A stretch of DNA of 50,489 nucleotides, from the NCBI GenBank assembly GCA_012727895.1, contig JAAYGG010000062.1, forward strand, positions 1-50,489, read 5' to 3'. Below, in pieces: positions 1 through 9,268 of this stretch. A program made the position numbers and the translations under genes. The notes under the pieces are model-generated. The model did not search any database, was not told where the DNA came from, and was given only the letters and a program-made list of their open reading frames with translations. The number at the start of each line of letters is the position of its first letter. The stretch's first letter is position 1. This DNA comes from Bacillota bacterium (GTDB lineage Bacteria; Bacillota; UBA4882; UBA10575).

Positions 1-20
1 AAAATACCGGAGGGATGATG

Positions 21-1253
21 ATGAGCGAGAACGTACTGGATATTTTCAGAGAACGCGGCTTCCTGCAACAGATCACCTTTGAGGAGGAGCTCCGGGAGTT
101 ACTGGCCACCGAAGAGGTTGCCGTCTACCTGGGTATTGACCCGACGGCGGACAGCCTCCATGTGGGCCACCTGATGGGGGTTATGGCCCTCGCCCACCTG
201 CAAAAGGCCGGGCACCGGCCGTTGGCCATCGTCGGCGGGGGAACGGCGATGATTGGCGACCCCAGCGGGCGGACGGAATTGCGGGAGATGCTGAGTAAAG
301 AGCAGATCGAGGCGAATGCCCGCGGGATCAAGAAACAGCTCAGTAAGTATTTGGATTTTACGGACGGCCGGGCCCTGTTGCTGAATAATGCCGAGTGGCT
401 GCTCCCCTTGAACTACCTGGAGTTTTTACGGGAGATCGGCGTCCACTTCTCCGTCAACCGGATGCTGACCGCCGAGTGCTTCCGCGCCCGGATGGAGCGG
501 GGGCTGTCTTTTATTGAATTCAACTACATGCTGCTCCAGGCTTACGACTACCTCCATCTGTACCGCAAATACGGGTGCCGGCTTCAGGTCGGCGGGGATG
601 ACCAGTGGTCCAATATGCTGGCCGGGGCGGATCTGATCCGGCGGGTCGAGGGGGGGAAGGCCTATGTCTTAACCTGGCCCCTTTTGACTACGGCTTCCGG
701 GAAGAAGATGGGGAAGACCGAGTCCGGTTCGGTCTGGCTTGATCCAGAAAGGACCAGTCCCTTTGCTTTCTACCAGTACTGGCGGAACACGGACGACGCC
801 GATGTGGAGAAGCTCCTGGCCCTCTATACCTTTTTGCCCATGGAGGAAGTACGGCGGCTGGGCGCCTTGCAAGGGGAAGAGATTAACGAGGCCAAGAAGG
901 TATTGGCCTATGAAGTGACAAAGCTGGCCCACGGGGAGGAAGCGGCGGCTGCGGCGGAAGAGGCGGCGGAAGCCCTCTTCAGCGGGGGGGAAGCTGGCGC
1001 CGGGGAGATGCCCACCACCCAGGTGGAAGCCGCCCGGTACCCGGAGGGGATCCCCCTTCTTGAGCTGCTGGTAATGACAAATCTAGTTCCTTCGAAAAAA
1101 GAAGGCCGCCGCCTGATCGAGCAAAAGGGGATTACCTTGAACCGGCAGGTCGTCTCCGACCAGGGGCTTATCATCTCCCTGGACGACTTTAAGGAGAACG
1201 GCATACTGTTGCGTAAAGGGAAAAAAACCTACCACCGGGTGGAAATCGTCTGA
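21..1253 (+). CDS. tyrS: Tyrosyl-tRNA synthetase
   Basis: Charges tRNA-Tyr with tyrosine in the cytoplasm. The class I signature appears as HVGHL (residues 47-50 and on), the tyrosine/tRNA-binding stretch as [10 protein letters not shown], and the KMSKS loop as KMGKT near residue 230. The C-terminus from about residue 355 is an S4 RNA-binding domain ([15 protein letters not shown]). Length (410 aa) is normal for the family. Three consecutive ATG codons occur at 15, 18 and 21; the GGAGG at 9-13 is best spaced for the third. The leader lies outside the window, so T-box control cannot be judged. The next gene follows after about 120 bases. Confidence 0.97.
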   Translation: MSENVLDIFRERGFLQQITFEEELRELLATEEVAVYLGIDPTADSLHVGHLMGVMALAHLQKAGHRPLAIVGGGTAMIGDPSGRTELREMLSKEQIEANARGIKKQLSKYLDFTDGRALLLNNAEWLLPLNYLEFLREIGVHFSVNRMLTAECFRARMERGLSFIEFNYMLLQAYDYLHLYRKYGCRLQVGGDDQWSNMLAGADLIRRVEGGKAYVLTWPLLTTASGKKMGKTESGSVWLDPERTSPFAFYQYWRNTDDADVEKLLALYTFLPMEEVRRLGALQGEEINEAKKVLAYEVTKLAHGEEAAAAAEEAAEALFSGGEAGAGEMPTTQVEAARYPEGIPLLELLVMTNLVPSKKEGRRLIEQKGITLNRQVVSDQGLIISLDDFKENGILLRKGKKTYHRVEIV

Positions 1254-1261
1254 GCGGTCAA

Positions 1262-1321
1262 ACCAAAGGCAAAATGGGAGAACCCTGGCATACCTGTAAA
1301 TAAAGGTATTTTTGCCTTTGG
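1262..1321 (+). repeat. Inverted repeat downstream of tyrS
   Basis: A perfect 12-base inverted repeat (1263-1274 with 1310-1321, core CAAAGGCAAAA) flanks a smaller 5-bp hairpin (TACCT 1291-1295 with AGGTA 1304-1308). It lies between tyrS and the next gene. There is no T-run after the outer stem, so a Rho-independent terminator is not clear; it may be an RNA structure or a protein site. Confidence 0.5.
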
Positions 1322-1372
1322 CAGGGATGCCCGGCAAAAGTGTGGAATAATAGAACGGGGGGAGGGATGGCA

Positions 1373-3562
1373 ATGAACCGGTTGCGCCGGTTTTTTTCTG
1401 CAGGCGCCCGCGGATTCTTTTTTACCTGGCTTATACTGATTTTTGCCATTAACACCGGCGGTTTCAGCAGCGCCGCTGTGGGGGAACTCGGCGATTTTCT
1501 GCCCAGAGGCGCGAAGATTGTCCAGATTATCTCCGACGCCCGGTTTGACCATGACGATGACGTGGAATACCTGGTTCTTTATTCCCTGCAGGGCAGGTTT
1601 GGCCTGATTCTCCTGGACCGCGGGAATAACCAGAGGTATTCCGTGATTTTCCAGAAAAATCTCGGCGACGGCAGCCCCAAAACCGAAGGCCGGGCCAGCT
1701 TCGGCGACACGGCGTATACTTACCGGATCTTGCAAAACGCCGATCTGGACGGGGACGGGATTTTGGAGTTTTGGACCATCTTCCAGCCGGCCGATTCTCC
1801 TGCCGCGGAGATGACCATGTATAAATTCAGGAACCAGCATTATTCCCAGATGTTTTCGGTCCGTGCCGGCTATGACCTCCAATTCATTGATTACCAGGGG
1901 AAATTGGTCATCCACGAAGTCAATGGCCCGGAACGGGGCGAGGTGACGCTCCGGAGTAGAATCTGGAACCCCCGCACCAACGATCTGGAGGTTGCCGATA
2001 TCTCCTACCGGATGACGCAAAAAGAGTATCTTACTTTTGCCCGGTTGCGCCGGCGCCCGTGCCTCTTTTCCGCTACAGGCGGCAGCGGGGGCCAGATCCG
2101 GGATATTGAGTACTGTTGGGGCGAGAGTTTAAACAGCCTCCAGGAGATTCCCCAGGGAGAAAAGGCGATCAGCTCGTTGCTACCGGAGAACGCCTTTTTA
2201 CTGGAGATCGTTTCCGATCCAGCCTTCAACCCTTATGTTGAGAAGAGTTATGTCTTTACCTATCAGGTTCCGGACAAAACCAATTCCCGGCGGGTCTTAC
2301 TCCTTGCCGCCCAGGCCACATGGGATTTTGAAAACGCCCGCTACCAATTGACGCCCCTGCCCTTCCAGGCCTATGGGTTGGCCAGGGATCCCGAAGGCAA
2401 CCTCTATAAATCATTATATGTTTTACCGGGTAATGCCTTTAACCACCTGGCCCTGTTGGGGAACGGGGAACGTTTATCCTCGTTGAAACTGGTTATCCTC
2501 AATAACAACGGCCTCTTTTTTGAGGAAGCCGCGGTTTTTGACGGCAATTTTCACCTGCAATTTATCGAAAGGTTCAATTTCAAGGATTTCAGCTATCATT
2601 ACGAGGTAATCACCGCCGACAGGGAGAACAACAAGGTTAAAGTTGAAAAATGGCAGGCGGCTCCTGAAGGGGTCTATGATGAGATCGGCCGGTTTGAACT
2701 GGTGGCGGAAGAGACCTACCAGAGTGCAAGGGATTACAAGAGTATTTATTACCGGATCGAAGAACCTGTCTGGCTGCGGGATGGGTATGAAGAATTAATA
2801 CTGCGCTCATTTCACCGCCCAAAGATTGACCCTTTCACCGGGGGGATTCCGGAACCGGATTTCAGCGGGCACCTTGTGGAATATATCTTTAAGTATATGA
2901 CGCCGCTCCGGATTCACCAGTGGGTCTTTTGGGAGGACAGGAAGGGAAATGAAGAAGCCCTGCTTTTGCTCAGAACAGACCAGGCCTTTTGGCCGCCCGC
3001 GTATTCCCTGGGTTTTCTTCACCGGCAGGAGGATGGGATTTCCCTGGATACCTTCGGCCCCTCTTCTTTGGTTATTGGCGACGGGAACCCGTTGTCCGGT
3101 GTGTACCTGGTGGATCTAACCGGGGACGGCCGGTGTGAACTCTTGATTCTTCACAGGGAGTACGATTTTGAAACCGGCAAGAACTGGCTACACCTGAATA
3201 TCATGGAGAAACAGGGCCAAAAGTGGCGGCGGATCCACGACCGGGATATACACTATGATGACTTGCGCCTCTATAAGGTGGGCGATGAGATCTGGTTATT
3301 CGGATACCTGCAGGGGGAGGCGAGGGTTGTCAAGAACGCCGTTTATTCCTTTATCTGGGAAGGCGGGCGCTTTAATTACCTGCAAAAAACAGAGGTCCAG
3401 AATTTCCTCGCTTACCTGGAAGGACTACCGGAGGAGAAGATCGACCTTCTGGATGAGGAGTTCCTGCTATTCCCGGGGCTTCCCGGCGGGAGAAGACTGG
3501 ATGCCAGTGTTTTTGCGGCTCCGCCAGGACCGGCAGGGACTGGCTCCCGTTCTCCCCGGTAG
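1373..3562 (+). CDS. Secreted or membrane-anchored protein with FG-GAP/VCBS-like motifs, function unknown
   Basis: A 729-residue protein whose first ~35 residues form a basic N-terminus plus a hydrophobic stretch, i.e. a signal peptide or anchor, so it acts outside the membrane. Two Asp-rich calcium-loop-like motifs are visible: DLDGDGILEF near residue 123 and DLTGDGRCELLIL near residue 581, both typical of FG-GAP/VCBS beta-propeller blades. The rest looks beta-rich, with many aromatic residues and no catalytic motif I recognise. The ATG at 1373 is chosen because GGGGGGAGG at 1358-1366 sits about 6 bases upstream; a GTG at 1340 would lack such a site. It may be a surface or spore-envelope propeller protein; the exact role is unknown. 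Confidence 0.8.
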   Translation: MNRLRRFFSAGARGFFFTWLILIFAINTGGFSSAAVGELGDFLPRGAKIVQIISDARFDHDDDVEYLVLYSLQGRFGLILLDRGNNQRYSVIFQKNLGDGSPKTEGRASFGDTAYTYRILQNADLDGDGILEFWTIFQPADSPAAEMTMYKFRNQHYSQMFSVRAGYDLQFIDYQGKLVIHEVNGPERGEVTLRSRIWNPRTNDLEVADISYRMTQKEYLTFARLRRRPCLFSATGGSGGQIRDIEYCWGESLNSLQEIPQGEKAISSLLPENAFLLEIVSDPAFNPYVEKSYVFTYQVPDKTNSRRVLLLAAQATWDFENARYQLTPLPFQAYGLARDPEGNLYKSLYVLPGNAFNHLALLGNGERLSSLKLVILNNNGLFFEEAAVFDGNFHLQFIERFNFKDFSYHYEVITADRENNKVKVEKWQAAPEGVYDEIGRFELVAEETYQSARDYKSIYYRIEEPVWLRDGYEELILRSFHRPKIDPFTGGIPEPDFSGHLVEYIFKYMTPLRIHQWVFWEDRKGNEEALLLLRTDQAFWPPAYSLGFLHRQEDGISLDTFGPSSLVIGDGNPLSGVYLVDLTGDGRCELLILHREYDFETGKNWLHLNIMEKQGQKWRRIHDRDIHYDDLRLYKVGDEIWLFGYLQGEARVVKNAVYSFIWEGGRFNYLQKTEVQNFLAYLEGLPEEKIDLLDEEFLLFPGLPGGRRLDASVFAAPPGPAGTGSRSPR

Positions 3563-3589
3563 GAAGCCTTCCGGTTCCAGGTGACGTGG

Positions 3590-4477
3590 ATGGAGAAGAT
3601 GAAAGGGAAAACCACTGCCACTGCGGGGCAAGGCTGCTTATACCTGGTGGCCACGCCAGTGGGGAATATGGAAGATATCACCTACCGGGCTTTACGGGTC
3701 CTGAGAGAAGCGGACCTGGTGGCCGCAGAGGATACAAGACACAGCCGGAAGCTCCTGGCCCATTTCGGTATTGACCGGCCGGTCATCAGTTACTACAGGG
3801 AACAGGAGAGGACAAAGTCCCAAAAACTACTGGCGCTTTTAGCCGCAGGGAAAAAAATCGCCTTGATCAGTGACGCCGGGACGCCGGGGATCTCGGATCC
3901 CGGCTTCTTGCTGGTAAAAGCCGCGGTCGAAGAGGGGATTCCAGTGGTCCCGGTGCCTGGGGCTTCCGCCCTTTTAGCGGCGGTTGTTGCTTCGGGGTTG
4001 CCGGCCGACCGTTTTGTTTTTGAGGGTTTCTTACCGAGAACCAACAAGGAGCGGCGGGCCCGTTTAGCCGCTTTACGGGATGAAGAACGGACAATTATCC
4101 TTTACGCCTCCCCCCACCGGCTCTTGGCGGATCTCCGGGATTTACAGGAGTACTTGGGCGAAGAACGGGGAATCGTAATTGCCCGGGAACTGACAAAGGT
4201 TTATGAAGAATTTTGGCGGGGTAGTATTGGTCAAGCCCTCCGGGACTGGGAAGACCGGGAGATCCGCGGCGAATTTACCCTGGTTGTTGCCGGGGCGCCC
4301 CCGGCGCCCTCCGGGGACCCTGCCGCGAAATACCGGGAATTATATGCAGAAATCGTAGAAAGACAGGAAAAAGGGGAAAAACTCTCCGGGATTGTGCAGG
4401 AAATTGCCGTCAGGGAGGGTATTTCCCGCCGGGGTTTATACCAGTACTGCCTGGAAAAGAAAAAAGGGGAGAGTTAA
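3590..4477 (+). CDS. rsmI: 16S rRNA (cytidine1402-2'-O)-methyltransferase RsmI
   Basis: Uses S-adenosylmethionine to methylate the ribose of C1402 in the decoding centre of 16S rRNA. Tetrapyrrole-methylase fold signatures are present: LVATPVGNMEDITYRAL near the start, AAEDTRHSRKLL, SDAGTPGISDPG near residue 97 and PVPGASALLAA. Length (295 aa) is normal. ATG 3590 is preceded by AGGTGA; ATG 3599 is an alternative. The preceding gene ends 27 bases upstream. The stop codon lies inside the hairpin of the following terminator. Confidence 0.95.
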   Translation: MEKMKGKTTATAGQGCLYLVATPVGNMEDITYRALRVLREADLVAAEDTRHSRKLLAHFGIDRPVISYYREQERTKSQKLLALLAAGKKIALISDAGTPGISDPGFLLVKAAVEEGIPVVPVPGASALLAAVVASGLPADRFVFEGFLPRTNKERRARLAALRDEERTIILYASPHRLLADLRDLQEYLGEERGIVIARELTKVYEEFWRGSIGQALRDWEDREIRGEFTLVVAGAPPAPSGDPAAKYRELYAEIVERQEKGEKLSGIVQEIAVREGISRRGLYQYCLEKKKGES

Positions 4478-4506
4478 AACTCTCCCTTGGAAATTATGGT
4501 TTTTTT
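4467..4506 (+). terminator. Terminator-like hairpin at the end of rsmI
   Basis: A perfect 9-bp stem (4467-4475 with 4478-4486, GGGAGAGTT/AACTCTCCC) includes the rsmI stop codon. A T-run follows only at 4500-4506, about 14 bases on, so efficiency is uncertain. It separates rsmI from the convergent abrB gene. Confidence 0.6.
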
Positions 4507-4536
4507 CCGAAAAAACACAGCAGGGAAGACGTCTTG

Positions 4537-4785
4537 TTAGGAGGCGTCTTTCATGCTTTTCAAGCATTCCTGGCAAATGTTCTTGTCTTTAAAAACCTTA
4601 ATCCCCTCGGCATTACCACAGAAAATGCAGGCGGGTTCGTATTTTTTCAGGATAATCCGCTCCCCGTCCACGTAGATCTCCAGGGCATCTTTCTCCTCGA
4701 TCTGCAGAGTTCTCCGTAGTTCGATGGGAATGACCACACGCCCTAGTTCGTCCACTTTACGGACAATGCCCGTGGATTTCATCAT
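4537..4785 (-). CDS. abrB: AbrB/SpoVT-type transition-state regulator with C-terminal zinc-ribbon-like motif
   Basis: A small DNA-binding regulator of stationary-phase genes. Residues 1-50 are the swapped-hairpin AbrB fold (STGIVRKVDELGRVVIPIE and LRRTLQIEEKDALEIYVD). The C-terminal part carries two Cys pairs (CIFC and CQEC), like the cysteine-bearing tails of AbrB and Abh in Bacillus. Two start codons are adjacent; the GGAGGAGG at 4794-4803 serves either. It is driven from its own sigma-A promoter (4835-4863) and converges with rsmI. In Bacillus abrB is repressed by Spo0A-P; spo0A lies about 14 kb away here. No clear 0A box was identified by eye. Confidence 0.93.
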   Translation of the reverse strand: MMKSTGIVRKVDELGRVVIPIELRRTLQIEEKDALEIYVDGERIILKKYEPACIFCGNAEGIKVFKDKNICQECLKSMKDAS

Positions 4786-4834
4786 GACTTTTTCCTCCTC
4801 CTTTCGCTATGATTCGACATAAAACTACAAGATA

Positions 4835-4863
4835 ATTATACCTAAATTTCCAAAGTAAGTCAA
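4835..4863 (-). promoter_or_regulatory. Sigma-A promoter for abrB
   Basis: On the minus strand, TTGACT (4863-4858), a 17-base spacer and TATAAT (4840-4835) match the vegetative consensus at 11 of 12 positions. It lies about 50 bases upstream of the abrB start, in an AT-rich stretch. Confidence 0.85.
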
Positions 4864-4907
4864 CACATTTATGGAAAATTTTAATGTAACAAGAAGTTTA
4901 AAATCTC

Positions 4908-4936
4908 TTGACAAAAAGATCTTAACCGGCTATAGT
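4908..4936 (+). promoter_or_regulatory. Sigma-A promoter for the metG T-box leader
   Basis: TTGACA (4908-4913), a 17-base spacer and TATAGT (4931-4936). It is divergent from the abrB promoter, with the two -35 boxes 44 bases apart. Transcription would begin just before the T-box leader. Confidence 0.88.
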
Positions 4937-4944
4937 TAAAGAAA

Positions 4945-5305
4945 AGTCTAGCTCTTAAAGCAATGACAGGGGGAGTAGGTGGTTTTTCGCCGGTGCAGCG
5001 AGCCGGGAGAGTGAAAGCCGGCCGGGGAAGACCATTGAAGATGACCTGGAGCGCAGGGTTGAAAGCAGCCGCGTGGCGCGAGTAGGCCTTGACGGGGTGG
5101 CCGTTATCCACAAGCCGGATTGATAAATATCCGCGTAGAGCCCTTGACTGCAGGCGCTGTTTTTTGCCTGGATTGGCAGGGCCCGGCCCTGCCGGGCAAA
5201 GGCAAAAACGGTAGCGGCAAAAAAGGGAAAATGGGGTGGTACCGCGGGAAACTTCCTCTCGCCCCCAAAGAGCGTTCTTTGGGCGAGAGGTTTTTTCTTT
5301 TTAGG
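4945..5305 (+). promoter_or_regulatory. T-box riboswitch (methionine specifier) of metG
   Basis: A leader of about 360 bases. The conserved T-box GGGTGGTACCGCGG is at 5234-5247; its TGG bulge would pair with an uncharged tRNA acceptor end. The specifier loop contains GAAG followed by ATG (5041-5043) and ACC, so the codon read is methionine, matching the downstream gene. The intrinsic terminator is a long stem (5255-5264 with 5281-5290, CCTCTCGCCC/GGGCGAGAGG) followed by T-run 5291-5300. Uncharged tRNA-Met should favour the antiterminator and metG expression. This is the only gene-free stretch above 300 bases in the window. Confidence 0.93.
5255..5300 (+). terminator. Rho-independent terminator of the metG T-box
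   Basis: A GC-rich stem with at least 10 paired bases, extended by an inner CAAAG/CTTTG, is followed by TTTTTTCTTT. It competes with the antiterminator that contains the T-box sequence. Confidence 0.9.
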
Positions 5306-5423
5306 GAAGATGCGCACGGGCGCTAGTCTTCCGCGCTGTTCAGCACCGGAGCCGGTTTGGTTGGAGAAAACCGGTTGCCGGCAGGGGAAAACCAGGAGCA
5401 ACAAGGAAGGAAGGAGAATAGCG

Positions 5424-7409
5424 ATGGGCAAGTTCTATGTGACGACACCGATTTATTACCCCAGTGACAAGCTGCATATCGGGCACGCCTACACCACGGT
5501 GATCGCCGATGCGCTGGCCCGTTATCACCGGCAGATTGGGGATGACACCTATTTCTTGACCGGCACCGACGAGCACGGGCAGAAGATTCAACGCCGGGCG
5601 GAAGAGGCCGGAAAATCCCCGCAGGAGTTCGTGGACGGGATTGTCGAGGGGATTAAGTCCCTCTGGCAACTCCTGAAGATCAGTAATGACGATTTTATCA
5701 GGACCACCGAGGAACGGCACGTTAAAAGGGTCCAGGCGATCTTTAACCGCCTTTACGAACAGGGGGATATTTACAAGAGCGAATACGAAGGCTGGTACTG
5801 TACCCCCTGCGAGACCTTCTGGCTGGAAAGGCAGTTGGTAGAGGGCAGGTGCCCCGATTGCCAGCGGGAGGTTGAGCTCCTCCACGAAGAGAGTTATTTT
5901 TTCCGCCTCTCCAAATACGCCGACCGGCTCCTGGAACATATCGAGACCCATCCCGAGTTCATCCAGCCGGTATCGCGGAAAAATGAGATGATCAATAATT
6001 TCCTCCGTCCCGGTTTGGAAGATCTCTGTGTTTCCCGGACCACCTTTTCCTGGGGGATCCCTGTCCCCTTTGACAGTAAACATGTGGTCTACGTCTGGCT
6101 GGATGCGCTCACCAATTATATAACCGCCCTGGGGTACCCGGACGATCCGGAACTTTTCCAGAGGTACTGGCCGGCGGATCTCCATTTGGTGGGGAAAGAG
6201 ATTGTCCGCTTTCACACCATCATCTGGCCGATTATCTTGATGGCCTTGGACCTCCCCCTCCCCCGCCAGGTTTTTGGCCACGGCTGGCTGGTGCTGGAGG
6301 GCGGGAAAATGTCGAAGTCCAAGGGAAATGTGATTGACCCCGTGGTCCTGGTGGATAAATACGGGTTGGATGCGGTCAGGTATTATTTGTTGCGGGAGAT
6401 GCCCTTCGGCGCCGACGGGGTCTATTCGGAGGACGCCTTGATCCTCCGGATCAACAATGACCTGGCCAATGACCTCGGCAACCTCCTCCACCGGACGGTG
6501 TCGATGATCGAGAAATTCGCCGGCGGGACGGTTCCCGCGCCCAATACCTATGAAGACCTGGACCGGGAAGTGATCGACCAGGCCGCTGCGGCCCTGCGCG
6601 AGCGGAAGGAGTACATCGAGAAACTGGATGTTTCCGGCGCTTTGGCCGCCATCTTCCGCTTGGTGGAGAAGACCAATAAATATATTGATTCCGCCGCGCC
6701 CTGGGCGTTGAACAGGGAAGGAAACCGGGAACGGCTGGCGACGGTCCTTTATACCATGGCCGAATCCCTCCGGGTGACCGCCCTCTTGTTAACCCCGTTT
6801 TTAGTGGAGACCCCGGGGAAGATCTGGGAACAGTTGGGCCTGGAGGGCGACCCGGCGGCGCTCAACCCGGAAATGGAAGCGGTCTGGGGGCGTTTCCCCG
6901 CCGGGACGCAGGTGAAAAAAGGCGACCCGCTCTTCCCCAGGATAGATATGGAAAAAGCGGTGGGCGGCCCGGAAGAACCAACGCCGGCAGGGAAAAAGGA
7001 AAAAAACCAGCCAGCAGAAGCAGGGGCGAAAGCACCGGCTGGAGCAAAGCCGCCGGTGAAACCGGATGCGGCTCCGGGAGGCGCGGGTCTTGTCACCATT
7101 GAGGAGTTTGCCCGTTTGGATCTGCGGGTGGCCCGGGTCCTGGCTGCGGAAAGAGTCCCGGATACCGATAAACTGCTCAAGCTTACTATCAAGTTGGGCG
7201 GGGAGGAACGCCAGTTGGTGGCCGGGATCGGCGAACATTATGAACCCTCCTCCCTGGTCGGCCGGGAGATTGTGGTGGTGGCCAATTTGAAACCGGCGAA
7301 GATCCGCGGCCTGCTTTCCCAGGGGATGCTCCTGGCGGCCGCGAGCGGTGACGAACTGGCACTGGTGGTTCCGGAAAAATCCATTGGCGAGGGCGCACGG
7401 GTGCGATGA
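5424..7409 (+). CDS. metG: Methionyl-tRNA synthetase with C-terminal EMAP-type tRNA-binding domain
   Basis: Charges initiator and elongator tRNA-Met. HIGH is LHIGHAY (residues 17-23) and KMSKS is GGKMSKSKGN near residue 295. A zinc knuckle with Cys pairs (CTPC and CPDC, residues about 126-146) lies in the connective region. From about residue 556 the protein carries the EMAP/Trbp111-like OB fold (FARLDLRVARVLAAERV), joined by an Ala/Pro/Lys-rich linker. Length (661 aa) matches the long bacterial form. ATG 5424 follows AAGGAG at 5411-5416; the longer open frame starting at 5310 runs into the T-box terminator and is rejected. The stop overlaps the next start by 4 bases (ATGA). Confidence 0.97.
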   Translation: MGKFYVTTPIYYPSDKLHIGHAYTTVIADALARYHRQIGDDTYFLTGTDEHGQKIQRRAEEAGKSPQEFVDGIVEGIKSLWQLLKISNDDFIRTTEERHVKRVQAIFNRLYEQGDIYKSEYEGWYCTPCETFWLERQLVEGRCPDCQREVELLHEESYFFRLSKYADRLLEHIETHPEFIQPVSRKNEMINNFLRPGLEDLCVSRTTFSWGIPVPFDSKHVVYVWLDALTNYITALGYPDDPELFQRYWPADLHLVGKEIVRFHTIIWPIILMALDLPLPRQVFGHGWLVLEGGKMSKSKGNVIDPVVLVDKYGLDAVRYYLLREMPFGADGVYSEDALILRINNDLANDLGNLLHRTVSMIEKFAGGTVPAPNTYEDLDREVIDQAAAALRERKEYIEKLDVSGALAAIFRLVEKTNKYIDSAAPWALNREGNRERLATVLYTMAESLRVTALLLTPFLVETPGKIWEQLGLEGDPAALNPEMEAVWGRFPAGTQVKKGDPLFPRIDMEKAVGGPEEPTPAGKKEKNQPAEAGAKAPAGAKPPVKPDAAPGGAGLVTIEEFARLDLRVARVLAAERVPDTDKLLKLTIKLGGEERQLVAGIGEHYEPSSLVGREIVVVANLKPAKIRGLLSQGMLLAAASGDELALVVPEKSIGEGARVR

Positions 7410-8191
7410 AGCTCTTTGATACCCATTGCCATTTAAATGACGATGCCTACCGCGACGACCTGGAAGAGGTCATTGGTCGTGCCCGGGAGGAAGGGATCGC
7501 TTTTATCCTGGTGCCCGGATACGACCTGCCTTCCTCGGTGCGGGCGGTGGAATTGGCCCGGCGGTACCCGGGGGTTTATGCTGCAGTCGGTGTCCACCCC
7601 CATGATGCGGTCACCTATGACGCGGCAGTGGAAAAGGAGCTCCAGCGGCTTTTGGCAGAAGAAAAAGTGGTGGCCGTAGGTGAGATCGGCTTGGATTACC
7701 ATTACAATCATTCACCGCGCGAGCGCCAGCAGGAGGTTTTCCAGCGGCAACTGGCCCTGGCAAAAGCAGCGGATTTACCGGTGATTATTCATAACCGCGA
7801 GGCCCATAATGACCTCTTGGACCTGTTGCAGGCGGCGGGGAAAAACCACCGGGGGGTACTCCATGCCTATTCGGGCAGTAAGGAGATGCTGCCAAATTTT
7901 TTGGCGCTGGGGTTTTATATCTCCGCCGGGGGGCCGGTTACCTTCAAGAATGCCAGGAAATTACCGGAAGTGGTTACGGCTGTTCCCGCCGACCGGCTGG
8001 TTTTGGAGACAGACGCTCCTTATCTTACTCCCCATCCCTACCGGGGCAGGCGCAATGAACCGGCATACCTGGTTCACACCGCCGGGCGGGTGGCTGAACT
8101 CAGGGGTATAAGCCGGGAAGAGCTTGCCGTTTCCACCACAGAAAACGCTTTCCGGCTCTTCCCCCGGGCCGTATCTCCGGCCAGAGATTAG
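7406..8191 (+). CDS. TatD-family metal-dependent deoxyribonuclease (YabD/YcfH type)
   Basis: A TIM-barrel hydrolase with metal ligands in the expected order: DTHCHLND at the N-terminus, GVHPHDA, GEIGLDYHYNHS, IIHNREAH, HAYSG and LETDAPYLTPHP. Family members act as 3'-5' exonucleases or deoxyribonucleases in DNA repair. Length (261 aa) is normal. Translation is probably coupled to metG through the ATGA overlap; metG-tatD is a common order in Firmicutes, and rsmA follows one gene later here. Confidence 0.93.
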   Translation: MKLFDTHCHLNDDAYRDDLEEVIGRAREEGIAFILVPGYDLPSSVRAVELARRYPGVYAAVGVHPHDAVTYDAAVEKELQRLLAEEKVVAVGEIGLDYHYNHSPRERQQEVFQRQLALAKAADLPVIIHNREAHNDLLDLLQAAGKNHRGVLHAYSGSKEMLPNFLALGFYISAGGPVTFKNARKLPEVVTAVPADRLVLETDAPYLTPHPYRGRRNEPAYLVHTAGRVAELRGISREELAVSTTENAFRLFPRAVSPARD

Positions 8192-8291
8192 TAAGATTGG
8201 TTTATATTAATTTTGGCCGGAAGGAATGACAAGGGAAAAGTCGAATCAGTTAGGGAGAGGAGTTAGGGAGTGGGATGAGGGAGGGGATTGC

Positions 8292-9221
8292 ATGAACCTG
8301 GAAAGGGTCCTAATCGCCGAGTATGACTCGCATCTGGCGGAGTTGATGGTGGTCCGCCTTTCCAATGCCGGGTATCAGGTGGCGGTCAGTACCAAAGGCG
8401 AAGAGGTGCTGGAGAAAGCCCTGGAATTCGATGCCGGCCTCATAATTGTCGACCAGAAACTCCCGGAAAAAGACGGGCTGGAGGTTTGTTATGAGTTACG
8501 GTTAAACCCCAGAACCCGCCGGGTCGGAATCCTTCTCCTGACGGAACAGATGATTGACCTTAAAGACCTGGCCAAATTAGGTGTGCGGGTCGATGACCAG
8601 CTGGTCAAACCCTTTAACCCCCGGGAGGTATTGTTCAAGGTTCACCAGGTAATGGCGACCCTCCGGGCTATGCAGACCAATTTTATCCCCGGTTTTTATG
8701 GCTGGGAAACCCTGCGCAAGGAGGTTCAAGACCGCTTGCAGGCGGAAGGGTCTTTTGCCCTTCTCTTTATCGATATCAAGCAGTTCCGGATCTACAATAA
8801 ATATTACGGGTTTTCCGCCGGGGATGAGGTGGTCAAATGGCTGGCCCGGATTATTCAAGAGGTCACCGATGAACTGGCCACTCCCGACGTTTTCCTCGCC
8901 CATATCCAAGGGGACCATTTCGCCGTCATGTTACCGCAGGAACTTGGAAGGCAGGTCGGGGAAGAGATTATTGACCGGTTCGACCAGGGAATTCCCGGGT
9001 ATTACCGGGAAGAGGACCGGGAACGCGGGGGATTGGTGGTGGAGGACCGGGAAGGGCAAATGATCACCGGCGGTTTGATGTCCCTGGCTGTGGCCCTGGT
9101 GGAAAGCGGGGACCGGAAATTTACTCATCCTCTGGAAATAAAAGAAGCGGGAGAGGAGATACTACAATATATAAAGGTCAGACCGGGAAGCCAGTTAATG
9201 AAGGAACGCAGGAAAGAGTAG
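8292..9221 (+). CDS. Response regulator: receiver domain plus degenerate GGDEF domain
   Basis: Residues 1-117 form a receiver domain: phosphoacceptor D54 (IIVDQKLPEKDG), conserved T84 and K106 (LVKPF). The acidic pocket reads AEYD at residues 9-12, so the second acidic residue of the usual pair appears to be Tyr. Residues about 145-309 look like a GGDEF fold (FIDIKQFRIYNKYYGFSAGDE), but the signature is IQGDHF rather than GGDEF, so cyclic-di-GMP synthesis is doubtful; it may bind nucleotide or serve as an output partner. ATG 8292 is preceded by GAGGGAGGGG; an ATG at 8226 is possible but badly spaced. It lies between tatD and rsmA with no kinase nearby. Confidence 0.82.
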   Translation: MNLERVLIAEYDSHLAELMVVRLSNAGYQVAVSTKGEEVLEKALEFDAGLIIVDQKLPEKDGLEVCYELRLNPRTRRVGILLLTEQMIDLKDLAKLGVRVDDQLVKPFNPREVLFKVHQVMATLRAMQTNFIPGFYGWETLRKEVQDRLQAEGSFALLFIDIKQFRIYNKYYGFSAGDEVVKWLARIIQEVTDELATPDVFLAHIQGDHFAVMLPQELGRQVGEEIIDRFDQGIPGYYREEDRERGGLVVEDREGQMITGGLMSLAVALVESGDRKFTHPLEIKEAGEEILQYIKVRPGSQLMKERRKE

Positions 9222-9268
9222 GACTTCTCTCTCCTCCCGGCAGCGAACTCAACCCGGTTTCCCCCCGG

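Noticed and set aside
1229-2020. A 263-codon minus-strand frame across the tyrS end and the next gene
   Set aside because: No start signal and no protein-like motifs; it overlaps two plus-strand genes with clear domains.
5340-6491. A 383-codon open frame on the minus strand inside metG
   Set aside because: It runs antisense through clearly conserved synthetase motifs, has no ribosome binding site and no recognisable domain; it is a shadow of biased codon use.
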